Assembly (NCBI GenBank): GCA_973895155.1
Contig: OZ316891.1
Span: forward strand, 4,836,001 to 4,900,000
Direction: 5' to 3'
Length of the DNA: 64,000 bases
Source of the DNA: Marsupella aquatica
Lineage: Eukaryota > Marchantiophyta
A program made the position numbers and the translations under genes. The first letter of the stretch is position 1; each line of letters starts with the position of its first letter. Under the pieces are notes generated by a model. That model searched no databases. It was not told where the DNA came from and worked only from the letters and a program-made list of their open reading frames with translations. This document shows positions 37,104 through 52,604 of this stretch, piece after piece.

Positions 37104-38390
37104 ATGGAGGGCATGGGACAGCAACATATTCAAAGGCAACGGGACGTCGATCCGTGCGGATGCCTTTGCTGCAGAGGGAGGACGAAGAGAGACGAGGAGA
37201 TTGGAGAAGAGAGAAGACCTCGTCAGGTTAAGAAGTCTTTCTGGAGGAGGAGGAGGATGGGGACGCATGATGGAGAGGAGGGGAGGATCGCAACTCGGGA
37301 CCTAGAGGGGATTGTCAATGCTAATGACCCGGAGGCTCGGCCGGATCATTTAGTGATTCTTGTGAACGGCATCGTCGGCAGCGCGAACGACTGGCGATTC
37401 GCCGCGGAGCGAATGAGAATAAGATTAGGGCGAAATGTTGCCATTCACTGCAGCTCTAACAATTCTGCCTTGAAGACGTTCCATGGCGTGGACGTCATGG
37501 GGAAGCGTTTGGCTCATGAGGTGCGAGAGGTAATTGATAGGACGCCTAGTGCGACGAGGATTTCGTTTCTAGCACATTCTCTTGGAGGCTTGGTGTCACG
37601 GTACGCAATTGCAGAGCTGTATCAGCCTCGAACCTCGCACGTTCAGGATTTTGGGGAGGATATCATGCATAGGGATAATAATGCAGCTGCAGGAGGGCCC
37701 TCGGAGGTCACTATTGGAGGATTAAGGCCGGAGAATTTTATTACACTGGCGACGCCCCATTTAGGTTGCAGAGGTGCTGAGCAGTTGCCGTTTTTGCGTG
37801 GAATTCAAGTGCTTGAGAAAGCAGCTCCCTCCTTAGCACACTGGTTTGTGGGGAGAACGGGGAAGCACTTGTTTCTAGCCGATGCAATTGGCAAAGAGCT
37901 ACCGTTGCTGAGGAAGATGGTGACGGACTGCCAAGAAGGGCAGTTCATGTCAAGTCTGGGATCTTTCAGAAGACGGACACTCTATGCGAATGTGGTCAAT
38001 GATCACGTGGTTGGATGGCGGACATCTTCGATTCGTCTGAAGTCGGAGAAGCCTGATGTAAACCGTAAGCCTGTAGATCCCAAGTACCCACATATTATCC
38101 GAGAAGAGGAGCCGGTTGCTCCTTTGGGGGAGGATCTTACTGTTGGAATCCTCAGACGTGAAGGCAAACGGGGAGATGATTTACTGGAAGAAGAAATGGT
38201 CGCAGGACTTACGCAACTCGCCTGGCATAGAGTGGATGTTCGTTTCAGAGTAGAGAAAGGATTTTGTCCGGCACACAACCTCATCCAGGTGAAGAACCCG
38301 AAGCTCCATTATGCAGGAGTTGATGTTATAGAACACATCATAGACAAGCAATTTGTGGCTGACCAGTTGGATGAGCAATTGGATGTTTGA
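37104..38390 (+). CDS. DUF676-type serine esterase/lipase (alpha/beta hydrolase)
   Basis: An uninterrupted 428-aa frame with an ATG start. Residues 1-60 are basic and Cys/Arg-rich with no clear signal peptide. From residue 82 the alpha/beta hydrolase core begins: HLVILVNGIVGS gives the oxyanion turn (VNG, 87-89), and AHSLGG at 157-162 is the nucleophile elbow with Ser159. The conserved plant motif NDHVVGWRTSSIR holds Asp300, and AHN near the C-terminus gives His391; a Ser159-Asp300-His391 triad fits. Length is as expected for plant DUF676 proteins, which are usually cytosolic or membrane-associated lipid esterases. The substrate is unknown. A second Met at residue 52 could be an alternative start after the basic segment. 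The lack of introns contrasts with its neighbours. Confidence 0.88.
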   Translation: MEGMGQQHIQRQRDVDPCGCLCCRGRTKRDEEIGEERRPRQVKKSFWRRRRMGTHDGEEGRIATRDLEGIVNANDPEARPDHLVILVNGIVGSANDWRFAAERMRIRLGRNVAIHCSSNNSALKTFHGVDVMGKRLAHEVREVIDRTPSATRISFLAHSLGGLVSRYAIAELYQPRTSHVQDFGEDIMHRDNNAAAGGPSEVTIGGLRPENFITLATPHLGCRGAEQLPFLRGIQVLEKAAPSLAHWFVGRTGKHLFLADAIGKELPLLRKMVTDCQEGQFMSSLGSFRRRTLYANVVNDHVVGWRTSSIRLKSEKPDVNRKPVDPKYPHIIREEEPVAPLGEDLTVGILRREGKRGDDLLEEEMVAGLTQLAWHRVDVRFRVEKGFCPAHNLIQVKNPKLHYAGVDVIEHIIDKQFVADQLDEQLDV

Positions 38391-40059
38391 GCAGGATGAC
38401 ACGCATTTTGCTTCCCCTTCCTGTCGCCTGGTTTGAATTGATGGTGTGAATCTCAGACTCCAATGACCAGTAGGATACATGAGACAAAACGAAGCACGGG
38501 GGATGGTATGTTTCATCTCGTTTTTCGTCATCTATTCAGTAGATGGTGGTGTGGGTCTCAGAATCCAATCTTCCCCACCACTGTAGTCAATGACAGTTTT
38601 CGTGCCATCAATGATTAGTCTGAATTAGGAAAAATCCGTTGCGAAAACTAAGGTCGCCATGACCATTTCTCAGGAGGGTGCAAGGCTCGCAGCAATTTTG
38701 ACCCAGGTAACAAAAGTCGCACACATATCAAGGATTCATCAACGATTGTTTGATTCATTACCCATACTAGAGAGTAGTGGACTCGTCACAAACTCTGCAC
38801 TGGGTTTTAGCTCTCTTGTTCTCCAGTTTTCCATGGTAGGGCTTGGGCTACTCAAAGCTATGGACTCGTCAGTCTCGAAATCATTCAATTAGTTCATTAG
38901 ACTCCGAATCATTTTATTAGTTTATGTCACTCTGACATCAGACAGTTGGGCAGGCCATTAGACTTCTAGTTGAGATCAGACACCTTGATCTGCTCAGTAG
39001 TCTTAGTGTTTGCAGCCCTCATTGTCTGATCCGTGAACGATTCAGTGCGGGAAATGTTTGTAATTGTAGGCCCCAGGGCCAACCTCTGAAAAGTAATTTC
39101 ATTCATTCGCACATTTTTAACGAGACAAGTCCAGCAGTGCTTGCAAGGTATCCGTGTTAGCATGAGCTTCCTAAGCAGTGACGCGGATACGGGAAAAAAA
39201 ACCTGAAAAGGTTTCATTCATTCTCAGAATTAAGTGCTGCTAGAAATGCAAAAATTGCAAAATCAATGCTTAACGAACACAGACTACACTTTGAGGTCCT
39301 GTTCAGCCTTATTCTCCTTGCATCAACTTATACGCGAAGGAGATGGGAATTCAGTTGGATTCAATTCACTTCGGAGCAAACAAGCCGTTCCGTTGTGTTT
39401 GGCTTCTTTGCTAGTGAGGAACTGAAGGGCAAGATGACAAACGAATATAATGCAATAATGATTTGGGATTTAAAATTGAAACTAGAATATCGTGGCTCGT
39501 TTACTTAAACCTCTTTAGGACCAAGGTTTGGTAAGGACATGAAATTTATGTTCAATTCAATCCCCATTAGGCACAAATGAGTGGTTTTGTTCTTTCTTAT
39601 ATCTCACAATCTGAAGTGCTCACGAATTGAGGCAGACCTAACTCCTAACCACGCAGACGGCAGCAATTTGACCACAGAATCTCAAACTTCACCTACATTC
39701 AAAACACGGTTGATTCAAGCACGAAAAAATTTGTAAAAATAGCAGCCGAGATGAAGATGCACACATTTTCGAAATTTCAAGAGTCCCCGAAAACTACCGG
39801 ATCCATTTTGCCAAAAACAAGCCGCTTTGCAAACGCTTGGTCAGCGAAGGAATCCACAAAAGAAAAGTAGACTCATCCAGTTCTGCAACTGTATCAAGTA
39901 TTTGTCTAGTACAAATCAAAGATCTTGCTCACGCTTTGCAGAATTTCACAGATTAATTTCAAAAGCTACACATGGATTGCAGCCACAGCGTAATGACGGG
40001 ATCCAGAAAGCCAACAGTTCAGCAGTCCTCTGAAGCCATTTTATTTTCTCTATTTAAAA
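38391..40059. other. Intergenic stretch downstream of the esterase
   Basis: Contains the esterase 3' UTR. I recognise no other gene or repeat; short frames around 39.2-39.5 kb carry no motif. Confidence 0.45.
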
Positions 40060-40365
40060 AATTAGCCAAGACAATAGCTCCCTATTGGCCTATAAAAAAT
40101 TAGCCAAGGTGGCTCCCTACTGGCCTATGGAGTAAGGAAAGTTGGCATTGCATGTGCTTTGGGTTGGAGCCAACTTGCTAATAGTCTTGGGTTGAGAGTA
40201 AGTTTACTAACTTGCTAATAGTCTTGGGTTGATAGTAAGTTTACTGGCTAATCTGGAAGTTTAGCAGTGCACTCAGGCCAATGGTAACTTGAATAGCTGG
40301 GCTAGCTCATTCTTGGGAAAACTAGGCTAGATCATTCTTGGGAAAACTAGGCTAGCTCATTGTCA
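40060..40365. repeat. Cluster of three short tandem duplications
   Basis: 40059-40130: 'aaaattagccaag..(g)gctccctatt/actggcctat' twice. 40175-40250: 'cttgctaatagtcttgggttga.agtaagtttac' twice. 40297-40365: 'ctaggctag.tcattcttgggaaaa' two to three times, about a 30-bp period. Three unrelated units side by side suggest a slippage-prone patch. Confidence 0.75.
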
Positions 40366-41379
40366 ACCACTGGCAACCGTGTACATTACATGGTAATGAG
40401 TGCAGGTGAACAGCCCTTATCTTGCCTACGGCTTGCTGCTGGATGATGCCAGCCCTTGATCCTGATGTGGCAAATGGCTGCCATTTTCTCCAGAACTTAG
40501 CCCGAGTATCATTAGCCAGCCCCTTTTCTAGATAAGTCTTTGGCAAATTTTTGCCAAAAAAAAGGCTCCCTTGTGTTGACTGGTCAGTTGATGTGTAGCC
40601 GGCCAATCCCACTTGAACACCCACCTCAAGCCAAAGGGATTGACAACAATTGCATTACGCCAGTTGGACCGGCTGGAATAGAGGAGACCAGACAACTCTT
40701 GAGCTTGGGATCCGAAGGATGCTCTCCTCATCCTTACGGTTTGCTCGAACTTTAAGCAATCCTCCCCAAATGGCAAAAAAAAATTTAAGAACTATATTAT
40801 CTAGATAAATGAGAAAAAAAAAATTGTCTTGAGATGTTTCCCGCTCAAAAGGATGAATTTACGTATCTCATTTCCTGCAATGGAGACTGTCTGCCAGCCT
40901 ACACTTGCTGGGATGACCATTGTTGAAAAAGCCTTATGTGGATCTGTCCACCCTAGGTAACATTCAGAAAACATTGTGAAGACATATGACATTCTCATGA
41001 CTTCATCCTCTGGTGCGCAGCAGGCAGCAGATTATACCAGGCAACATTGAACAAATGGGGCCATTGGAGTCTCCGGGGAAGGCTTCTCCAGAAAGCTTGA
41101 GTCTCCAATTTGCCTTTTATCTTGACCATAGGGACCAAAGTAGTGCGGGCAAAGAGCAGTTGTAGGGTAATGTGTAGGTGACTCTATCCTAAAGCTCTAG
41201 CTTAGTCTTCTGTAATTATTATAAATGGACTGTGTGCCTACTCCTTCCAGATCCCACAGCCACAATTGTAAGGTTACAAGAAAGTTTGCTTAATACATAT
41301 GTATCAAACTTCCAAAGAACAAAACAATTAAACAATCTCCCATGCTATAAGGTGAGTATCTCACCCGCCTAATTGTCTC
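40366..41379. other. Gene-free stretch
   Basis: No supported gene or repeat; two overlapping minus-strand frames at 40352-40776 have no motif. Confidence 0.4.
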
Positions 41380-42440
41380 ATTGAGATTTTTATTATTGGA
41401 CTTTGAAAGCATCCACCCCCCCCCCCCCCTTACTGTTTTAAATTTCTCTTTCGAGTTCCTCATTTTAGGTCTACATTAATTTTTCAAACTTGTGAACCCT
41501 TTGGTACAATATGTTGTTTGTATCCTTATATTTAAGTTATTTTAACATTTAAACACTTAGGATACCTAAAGCCAAACCGGTGTCTTCAATTCCCAAACGT
41601 GTGAGGGAGCCAAGGAGTACGTGTTAGTGTGCCAACCCTTCCCGTTTTAACCCCGGGTTTAACTAGTACTCAGAGTGTTGTTTCCTAATTTTATGGTTCT
41701 GAGTGACTTTAGTCATTATGAGAAAAAACAAGAAACGTTAACGACTTTCTTGAAAGAGATTCATAATCTTTTAAAAGTTAAATTGTTATGTACCAGACAA
41801 ATGGCATGTGGGTATAAAGGCGGGGCCAACATTTTGTAAGGCCACGAGTAGTACAGAGAGGGCACATTCACCCAAAACTACTTTATTCATGCTTTATTTA
41901 ACTAAGGTGATCCGTAAAATATTCATCCAAACCCTAAAAATGAATGATTAACTATTCTACCTATTATAATCTTTTTAGTGGGAAAGACTACAAGACAAGC
42001 TACTTTGTTTTATTTTGGGGATCCCCACAACTTTAGCTAACTTAGAGAAAATTGTTTTAATTTACTAATTTGTCTAGATACAATAGAGAAGAGAGCTTTT
42101 CCTAAAGTGTCAAAACGTAGGTGAGTCGCTTACTGTAGTCCTACAAGTTTTTAAATATCATTTGGTTAGAGCAACCTTTTGGTGTTACCTTGTTGGGGAG
42201 CCTACTCAGGTTACTTTGTCTTATTGAGATTTTTTATTTGTATTTTTGTTTTGATTTATTCTATACAAGGTGTATCCTTTGTATTTTGGACTCTGGAATT
42301 ATTTTTACCCCCCCCCCCCTTTTAATTTCTTGTTTGAGACCTACTTTAGGCCTATATTTAGTTTTCAATCTTGTCCATCCCTTGTTAAAATATGTTGATT
42401 TATATTTATATTCAAGTTATGTTAAATTGATTCTTCATAC
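41380..42440 (+). repeat. Direct duplication flanking a poly-C tract (two copies)
   Basis: 41380-41550 and 42215-42440 both read 'tcattgagattttt', a run of 11-13 C, then 'ttttaa.ttctt.tttgag', 'tttaggcctatatt.a.ttttcaa.cttgt', 'aatatgttg.tt' and 'tatattcaagtta'. They are diverged but clearly homologous, about 870 bp apart. Confidence 0.6.
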
Positions 42441-44404
42441 ATAGTGTAATACAGTACATTAGTTAGAAATGATGTAAATTATAAATTTTGAACTTTTTCT
42501 AACTCAAAGGTACAATCTAGTTACCTTTGTAGCAATTTAGATCAACTGAGCATTTTACCTAATGTTATGCTTCATCGGAGGCTATTGCCTCTATTGGACA
42601 AGGATCGCCAATATAAATCTTTGCTCTTTGCATGCTATCAAGAAAGAAGACTGGACATCATTGAAGAAGCAATGCAGGTTAGAAGATTCAAGAACTGGCC
42701 TCCAAAATACTTCTTCAGCAAGAATGAGCTTTGTATGCAATTATCACGATCAACTGATCTCTGCTATTTTAATTAAATAGTTATCATAATCAGAAAAGTA
42801 TCATACTTTTTCAGGAGGTAGTAGTTGCGTAGTAGAATCATCCCTGAAAGTTTAAGCTCAAACCAACTCGTGGTTTGAAAGTTAGAATTAATTTAGTTTT
42901 GCTGTTTTTCGCATTGCCGCGACTTCGCCGATGCTTTGTAAAGCGTCCCTTGTAATTTTGGACGCTTTGAGAAGCGTACATCCAAGACCACGACGCTTTG
43001 AGAAGCGTCCACATGAGAAGCGAGGCTTTCGGAAACGTCCGCCAAGTATCAACGCCTGACTGAAGCATCCACTATGTTCCCGACACTTAGAAACATTTTC
43101 AGTTTTCGCACTTTTATAACACCGCGCCGCTTTTACCAATTTATTTGAGACACTTAGAGGTCTCAAAAAAGTCTGAAACTTTGTCAGCATAGAGATTATA
43201 TGTAGTAGAGTACCCTAGAAAAGTTTCAATTCATCCTGACTCTTAGTTTAGAAGTTAAAATTAGATTAAGATCATTGTTTATTAATTTTATCGCAAACAC
43301 TGACGCTTTGCAAAGCGTCCACTCAAACCTCGACGCTTTGAGAAGAGTCCCCTGCATTTTCGACACTTTCAACAGTGTCCATTCACTTTTCAAGGATGAC
43401 CATCATTAAGTTTAATTCAGGACCCTTCAGATATGAAAGGGCATGTCCTTTCAGTATCTCAGTCTCCTTGGGTTCCTGCTAGCCTATATGAAATAGAATT
43501 TGTATCATTTTCAAGTGTGAATAAATAAAGTAGTGCTTGTGGCATGTGTTGCACCATTGAATCACCTTTGCAAAGTAAAGCTTTCATGTTGTTTTTGTAT
43601 GGAGCTTACAAATGCAGAAGGAATTCTTCTCCCTTCCTTGGTCTGAATGATCGAGAGTTTAGATCATTGAAGTAAAATTATTTGTATGGAGTTGAATCTC
43701 AGAAGTATGAGGGAATAGATTCCTTAAGCGGTGACAACCCATCTTCTTGAGTTCTTGATGCATAGTTTTTGGCGTGATATTGCTTGTGCATGGGATGCAA
43801 AGATTGTTACTCACCAATTACCTGTGACTTCAATTTGATCATGATGGTGTTTATTATTCGTGACTCAGAGTACCGACTGGATATCAAAGTGATTTATTAC
43901 TAGTTTCTTCTTAGTACCTTTGGAAGGAAAAGTTGAGACGTGTTGACGGCATTTTAGTAATCATCCTAGTACAGTAAACCATTCCAAAAATGTTCTTACG
44001 GATATACCACCCCAAATCACATCAAATGAAGTGTTGGTGAGAAGTTACCTTGGTGTTTTCCAAACTCCCTCATCATACCTCAAGATTTTATTGTGTTTTG
44101 TTATTTGTTTTCATTTTATTAATTGCATTTACAATGTTAAGCAAACATTCAAATCTATGTCTTGCTAAGCAATCATAGTAAAAGGCTCAAACCTGTGTTT
44201 TTGTTACCTTAGTCATTCATAAGTGTTAAACGATAGAAAATCATTTCTTACTTATTCTTCCATGGGATCGAATACCGAGTTTTGGACATTAAATGCTGAT
44301 TTATGTCCTTAGTGCAATACTATACATAGACCTTGAGCTTTTTGTTCTCAATGGTGTGATGGAATCAAGAGTTGTGAGAAACAAACGTTTCAGCCCCTCT
44401 TAAT
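42441..44404. other. Gene-free interior of the LTR-like element
   Basis: Apart from the hairpin array, one ATG-started 69-codon frame (42567-42776) has protein-like composition (a 'LPLLDKDRQYKSLLFACYQ' stretch) but matches no family I recognise. It may be a remnant of an internal gene. Confidence 0.35.
42930..43380. repeat. Array of 18-nt hairpin palindromes at a 30-31 nt period
   Basis: The unit is GACGCTTTGAGAAGCGTC, or its perfect palindrome form GACGCTTTGCAAAGCGTC. Units begin at 42930, 42961, 42992, 43022 and (weak) 43052 in one block, and at 43303, 43333 and 43363 in a second. Loops vary (TGAG, TGCA, TGTA) and several substitutions are compensated in the opposite arm (GACACTTTCAACAGTGTC). 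Spacers of about 12-13 nt differ. Between the blocks only vague remnants remain ('gacacttagaaac'). This is not a CRISPR array: the repeats and spacers are too short and the genome is eukaryotic. Confidence 0.7.
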
Positions 44405-44876
44405 AAGAACTCAAAGTTATGTTCCCTAAGTTTATGGTTTTGAGTAACACACGCGTCGCTAACCTAAATCATTATGAGAAAAACATTAGAGTCCCGCCAT
44501 TTTTTTGAAAGGGATTCACACGAGTTTAGAATCGAACACTCCCTTGTCTACTAGAAAAATGACATGTGGAGATAGAAGTGGGGCCAACACGTAATAAAGA
44601 GATAAGTTGTGAGAAGAAGACACTTTGTAAAGGAATAAGCATTGAGGCTCAAGTACCAAGTCACCCACAATTAATTTATTCTCCCTTTAAATTAAGGGGT
44701 TACTAAAAATTCCATCCAAACTCTAAAATGGAATGATTAACTATTTTTCTGAGCATGGGAATCCTTTTGAGGGGAAACACACCAAAATAGACTATTTTAC
44801 CTTTTTAGGGGAATCCCCACACTTTTAGGTACCTTAAGAATATTTGTTATCTTGTTTATCTAGATATTATAGTTTT

Positions 44877-45470
44877 AAACCATTACTAGCCATGACAATT
44901 AATCCCTGGACCCCCATGTTCATCCAAGGAACATGTGTGTGATGAAGTGAAATCAATTTTCAACAAGACGGTAACCAATGATTTTGAGTCTCCCAGTGGT
45001 CTTGATGTGTGCTCGTACAAAAGAGAATGCTCGAAAGATAGAGGAGATCGATCTGACTGAGATGATCTCTCTGGTTTATCAAACGAAAGGTTGAATGTGG
45101 AAGATTGAGTTTTTTGATGGTTTTCGCTTACACATTGGAGAAATCGTGTTTCTACTAGCATTCCTTATTGATCGTTTATGAGTTACATTGAACATTACCG
45201 CCACAAGACAGACTAGAAGACAACACTTAGCTGTTGGCAAAAGAATGTTTGTCATTTTGGTGAGACGAACGCACGAAACGGATGAGTCATCACTTCACAT
45301 GAAAGTTTGGTAGTTTTTTTATTTAAGAAAGCTATGGTGTGAGGGGGAGACCAACAATTGTTTCCTCGACAGAGAGGTTGCATTTGGCGGCAACATGTGT
45401 TCAGAGTGAGCTTCAGGTGAAGACTGGAGGGAAGCAAACAATTCAAGTCGGGAAGCAAGCGCCTCGATTT
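44877..45470. other. Gene-free stretch beside the OPR locus
   Basis: 44883-45120 contains a plus-strand frame with several stops ('DEVKSIFNKTV...' style) that could be a decayed element protein; I cannot identify it. Confidence 0.3.
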
Positions 45471-45757
45471 ATCTTCCCGATCGAAAGAGTTGGGGATTAC
45501 AATATTCTACTAGACAATAGAAATATGAGCTGCGGTGAGATTCACTTCGGTGATAAGATGATTTGGCGAAGCCGGATTGCGACTCTGCTAAGAAAGGATA
45601 ATCTCTGTATCGGGGTCGGGAATGTGGACGGTGTCTCGATTGTAAGGGTTCAAAGGTGCGAGCAAAGTCTCTCCTCGGGAGATCGGGGTTTTGCTAAGAA
45701 GACATGGCGTCGACGATTGCATCTGCTTCACTGCCTTGATTCCATCTTTCCGATCGA
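45471..45757 (-). pseudogene. Partial tandem copy of the OPR gene 3' end
   Basis: 45471-45757 aligns in direct orientation with 45757-46040, which holds the OPR 3' flank and the last part of its final exon. Shared blocks include 'gttggggattacaatattcta', 'atgatttggcgaag.cgga', 'ctaagaaaggataatct', 'gtgtctcgattgtaagggttc' and 'gggagatcggggtt'. Indels and substitutions destroy the reading frame, and upstream exons are absent. It is a decayed fragment, not a second gene. Confidence 0.75.
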
Positions 45758-45827
45758 TAGAGTCGGGGATTACAATATTCTATTTGGAAAAATAGAAATA
45801 TGAGCTGCGTTGCTACTCACTTTGGTA

Positions 45828-49535
<3,708 letters not shown>

Positions 49536-49705
49536 CGAGTTCCCTGACAGTACGGCACAACAGAATCAGAAATTGTCCGATTCTTCTCACCTTCCTCGGT
49601 CCCAATGCTCACGATTCTTTCTCCATTCGCCAACTTCTTCTTCCTTCTTTAACCGTTATTTATATTTCACACAGCCAAAGAACAAAAAACGCCACACCAG
49701 AAGAC

Positions 49706-50258
49706 AAGTCAGGATCCCAAAGACGGAATACCCGATACAGAGAAACTCCACCGTAATTCACAGACTTCAATCCCATTGACGTCCTTTTTACAAAGACACC
49801 AGGAGAACAAAACTCGCCAGACCGGAAGACAGGATCTCAAAGACACAAGACCCAGTAAAGAGAAACTCCACCTTAATTCACAGACTTCAATCGCATTGAC
49901 GTACTTTTACAAAGACATCGGGAGACAGGATCTCAATGCTGAAGACCCAAAAACGCGAAACTCCTCCTGAATCCACAGACTTCAATCCCTTGCTCTCAAT
50001 TGCAGTGACGTCCTTTCTGACTGCCGTTTCGGGACATTCGGCAGCTCTATGGCTGGACAGTAATATTGGAGCCGGCACGCTCGAATCTTTGGCAAGTGAA
50101 CGATTGTTGCAACCGTCAGCCTCGACTCCACGAGAACCTTCATGAGAAGCAGAGGCATTATTTTTTGCAATCACGGGACTGCACGGGGTCTCATAGAACC
50201 TTCGTGAGAAGCAGAGGCATTATTTTGCATACAGTGCACGGGGTCTCACAGAACTAAA
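49706..50258. repeat. Two tandem-repeat blocks upstream of the OPR gene
   Basis: Block one (49706-50015): three diverged copies of about 95-120 bp, marked by 'gacaggatctcaaagac', 'gagaaactccacc.taattcacagacttcaatc' and 'attgacgt.ctttt.acaaagac'. Block two (50136-50258): two copies of about 61 bp, 'agaaccttc.tgagaagcagaggcattatttt' ending 'tgcacggggtctca.'. The OPR promoter should lie in or just before block one. Confidence 0.75.
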
Positions 50259-50869
50259 ATCCTACTGTACGTAGAACGACTTTTGTTGCAAAAAGAATTC
50301 CCTGACATTGCCGCCAACAATGTACGACATTGGCGCCAATGTACAGTATAAGCGCATACGTGCAATTAATGCGTGGTTCGGTGCAAGCCGTCCATGTTGC
50401 CCTCTAATATTACATGGCCACATGGGTCTTAGTAACTGCACATCCATTTTTCTGTAATATCTTGCATCCTTTGGTCAAACCACCACTGTCGACACCAGGC
50501 CCGTGACCAAAGAGGTTTGGTCAGAAAAGTTGACTATTGTAAATATTCCTCTTTAGTATTGCATATTGTATTTTTTAGAATCATATGCAGAGAAATAGTA
50601 TGCAGAAAAATAATATGCTGATAAATCATATGCGCAGAAAAAAGATTTGGAGGCATTTTCAGGCTGGAGGCATTTTCAGGCCCCCATAAAAAAGCTGAAC
50701 TGTTCAGCCAATCAAAGAAGAAGTGTCCAAAATTTCTCACATTTTCACATTTAGATACTCTAGAGTGAGACTTTGCTCCTCAATTTCAGGACAAAATAAC
50801 TAAATATAGTGAAACCTGGTGAATGAAGGTTTTCACATGGACAATGGCCCTTTAAATGGAATTTACAGT
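50259..50869. other. Gene-free stretch with a short repeat
   Basis: 50579-50635 contains three to four variants of an about 17-bp unit ('atatgcagagaaatagt'). No gene recognised. Confidence 0.4.
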
Positions 50870-51450
50870 GCAAAGTGCATTTGGTGGTTAAGTGCAAATT
50901 TCATTGCACAAGTGCATTTTGTGGGTAAGGTGCAGGCCGGCCATGTACTGTAGTACTCTAACATCACAGCAATTGTTTTTGTAAATACACCAAAAGATGC
51001 AGTTTTCATAAGTGCGAGTAGACACTCATTAAAGAGTGAATATATAAGTGCATTTCTGTCTATAAGTGTACACAAACATTTATGCGTTAGAAACACATCC
51101 ATAAGAAGTATTGGTTGATAGGTGGTGAGGGCTAGAGGCATGAAGCCCTGCAGACACATCAAAATGTGGTAATCTAGAGTGTGCACTCAAGGATTTGAAG
51201 ATAATAACTAGTGTTATCATGGTATGGAGGGATGGCGTACATCGTATATGTCATATTTTTATGTGCAGTTAATGGGACCAATATGAAGAGTACTATTTGT
51301 GTGACCTGACAAACATATGAGTAAGTGCATCAGCAATTTTCCATGCACTTATTTGGTAGTACAACCAAACACATATTGAGAAGTGCATAAATGATATCCC
51401 ATGCATACGCAGTGGGTACTATGGAGAAGTGCAAGCAATGGGGTGTCTCG
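50870..51450. repeat. Subterminal-type cluster of AAGTGCA motifs
   Basis: The heptamer AAGTGCA or its complement TGCACTT, plus near variants, occurs about ten times in this 580-bp AT-rich stretch, just upstream of the MULE-related sequence. Dense short motifs in both orientations are typical of DNA-transposon subterminal regions where transposase binds. Which element they serve is not settled. Confidence 0.45.
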
Positions 51451-51506
51451 CCGAAGCCTGCACTAAGATAAGGTAGACACTATAGTTAACTGATCCAGTC
51501 GTTCAG

Positions 51507-51665
51507 AAAAATTTAGTGGTGAAAATCAGAGTGATTTGCTTAATCGACCCTCTCCTGCAAAACTTTTACTTAATCAACCCCCTCCAAACTTTTTTTCCCC
51601 AATCGACCCCCTCTTTATGACCCGTACAGAATGTTCTTCTAAAAGCTCTTATACCGTGCCTTTTT
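51507..51665 (+). repeat. MULE upstream repeat, also present inverted at 6150-6285
   Basis: Three internal units of about 31 bp ('ttaatcgaccc.ctcc..aaactttt') are followed by 'gaatgttcttctaaaag'. The reverse complement of 6150-6285 shows the same unit order and the same ending. Near 51855-51878 follows a GAAGAC-N12-GTTTTC palindrome related to that at 21421. Confidence 0.6.
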
Positions 51666-52604
51666 TGGTTACTGGGTGGATTGTGACTGTATGCCTCAAC
51701 CACGAACTATGCAAGCCTCAACCACGAACCATGCAAATATTTGACAGTGAACCGCGCCCGTTACCGGGGCTCGAACTGAGTGCAGGAAACATTGTGGAGG
51801 CATGTCACTTCTTCTTGCGCCGCCTGTACGTCGACATTAGGGCTTTTGAAATTTGAAGACATTCATGTCAATGTTTTCACAATGAAACCTCGTCTTTTGC
51901 AATATTCTCTCATTACATCGTTTTCATTCATTCATGCAAGAACGGCGACGAGACTTTCACAAGGCGCACGCACCTGCCAGAACCAAAGAGGATAGGAAGG
52001 ACACACAATGCACATGCACGGCCATTACTCACAGCGGAAGAGGTAAAGTTTGTCAGGAATCCTAACCTGTATCATTCTGTTTTCTTTTCACGATTTTACA
52101 AATGTAATACTTGTACACTATATATTCATGATATCCTTGTGTTCCCACTGCAGTTGGAAGACCGAGAATTTCAAATTGCTATTCAACAGATGGCAGGATC
52201 AAATAATCATTCTGGGATAGGTGTTCTCACAAATATTCCACAGGTAATGTCTTTGTATACCTCAACCACAATGTCTTCTTTGTGTTCCATGACAATTTTT
52301 ATGTATACAATTACATCAATGTCTTCTTCCCTTTGTTTTGTATACATCGACACCACTGTCTTTTGTGTTTCCATATATAGTAGCATGAATTTCTTCTGTG
52401 TGTATTGCAAAAGCAGGTTCGTGCATTGCTTGGACCTCTGGACCCAAATACTCTCCAGAGGAACACAACCGTGGCAAAGAAACCACGCACAATAGTTCAG
52501 CATAGTAGTGTGTGGCTACCTGGGTCACATGCCCCAAGGCACAACCCTAATACAATAAAAATGAGGAACCCATCTGCCACAGGAGTGTGCGGGGAGCTGT
52601 CTAG

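Larger units (their letters stand above)
41655..44876 (+). mobile_element. Non-coding element bounded by a diverged LTR-like direct repeat
   Basis: 41655-42082 and 44405-44876 are homologous direct repeats. Shared blocks include 'tttatggttctgagta', 'tcattatgagaaaaa', 'gaaaga.gattca', 'aaatg.catgtgg', 'ggggccaac', 'aatgaatgattaactatt' and 'gggaatccccaca'. About 2.3 kb lies between them without any gag-pol coding. A decayed LTR element lacking its internal genes (LARD-like) is plausible. A primer-binding site and target duplication were not identified, so two independent copies of another repeat cannot be excluded. Confidence 0.4.

Noticed and set aside
42930-43380. CRISPR array
   Set aside because: Repeats are 18 nt, spacers 12-13 nt, no cas genes, and the DNA is eukaryotic nuclear.
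51760-51785. tRNA T-arm-like GTTCGAGCCCC on the minus strand
   Set aside because: No A box at the right distance and no cloverleaf; an isolated match.
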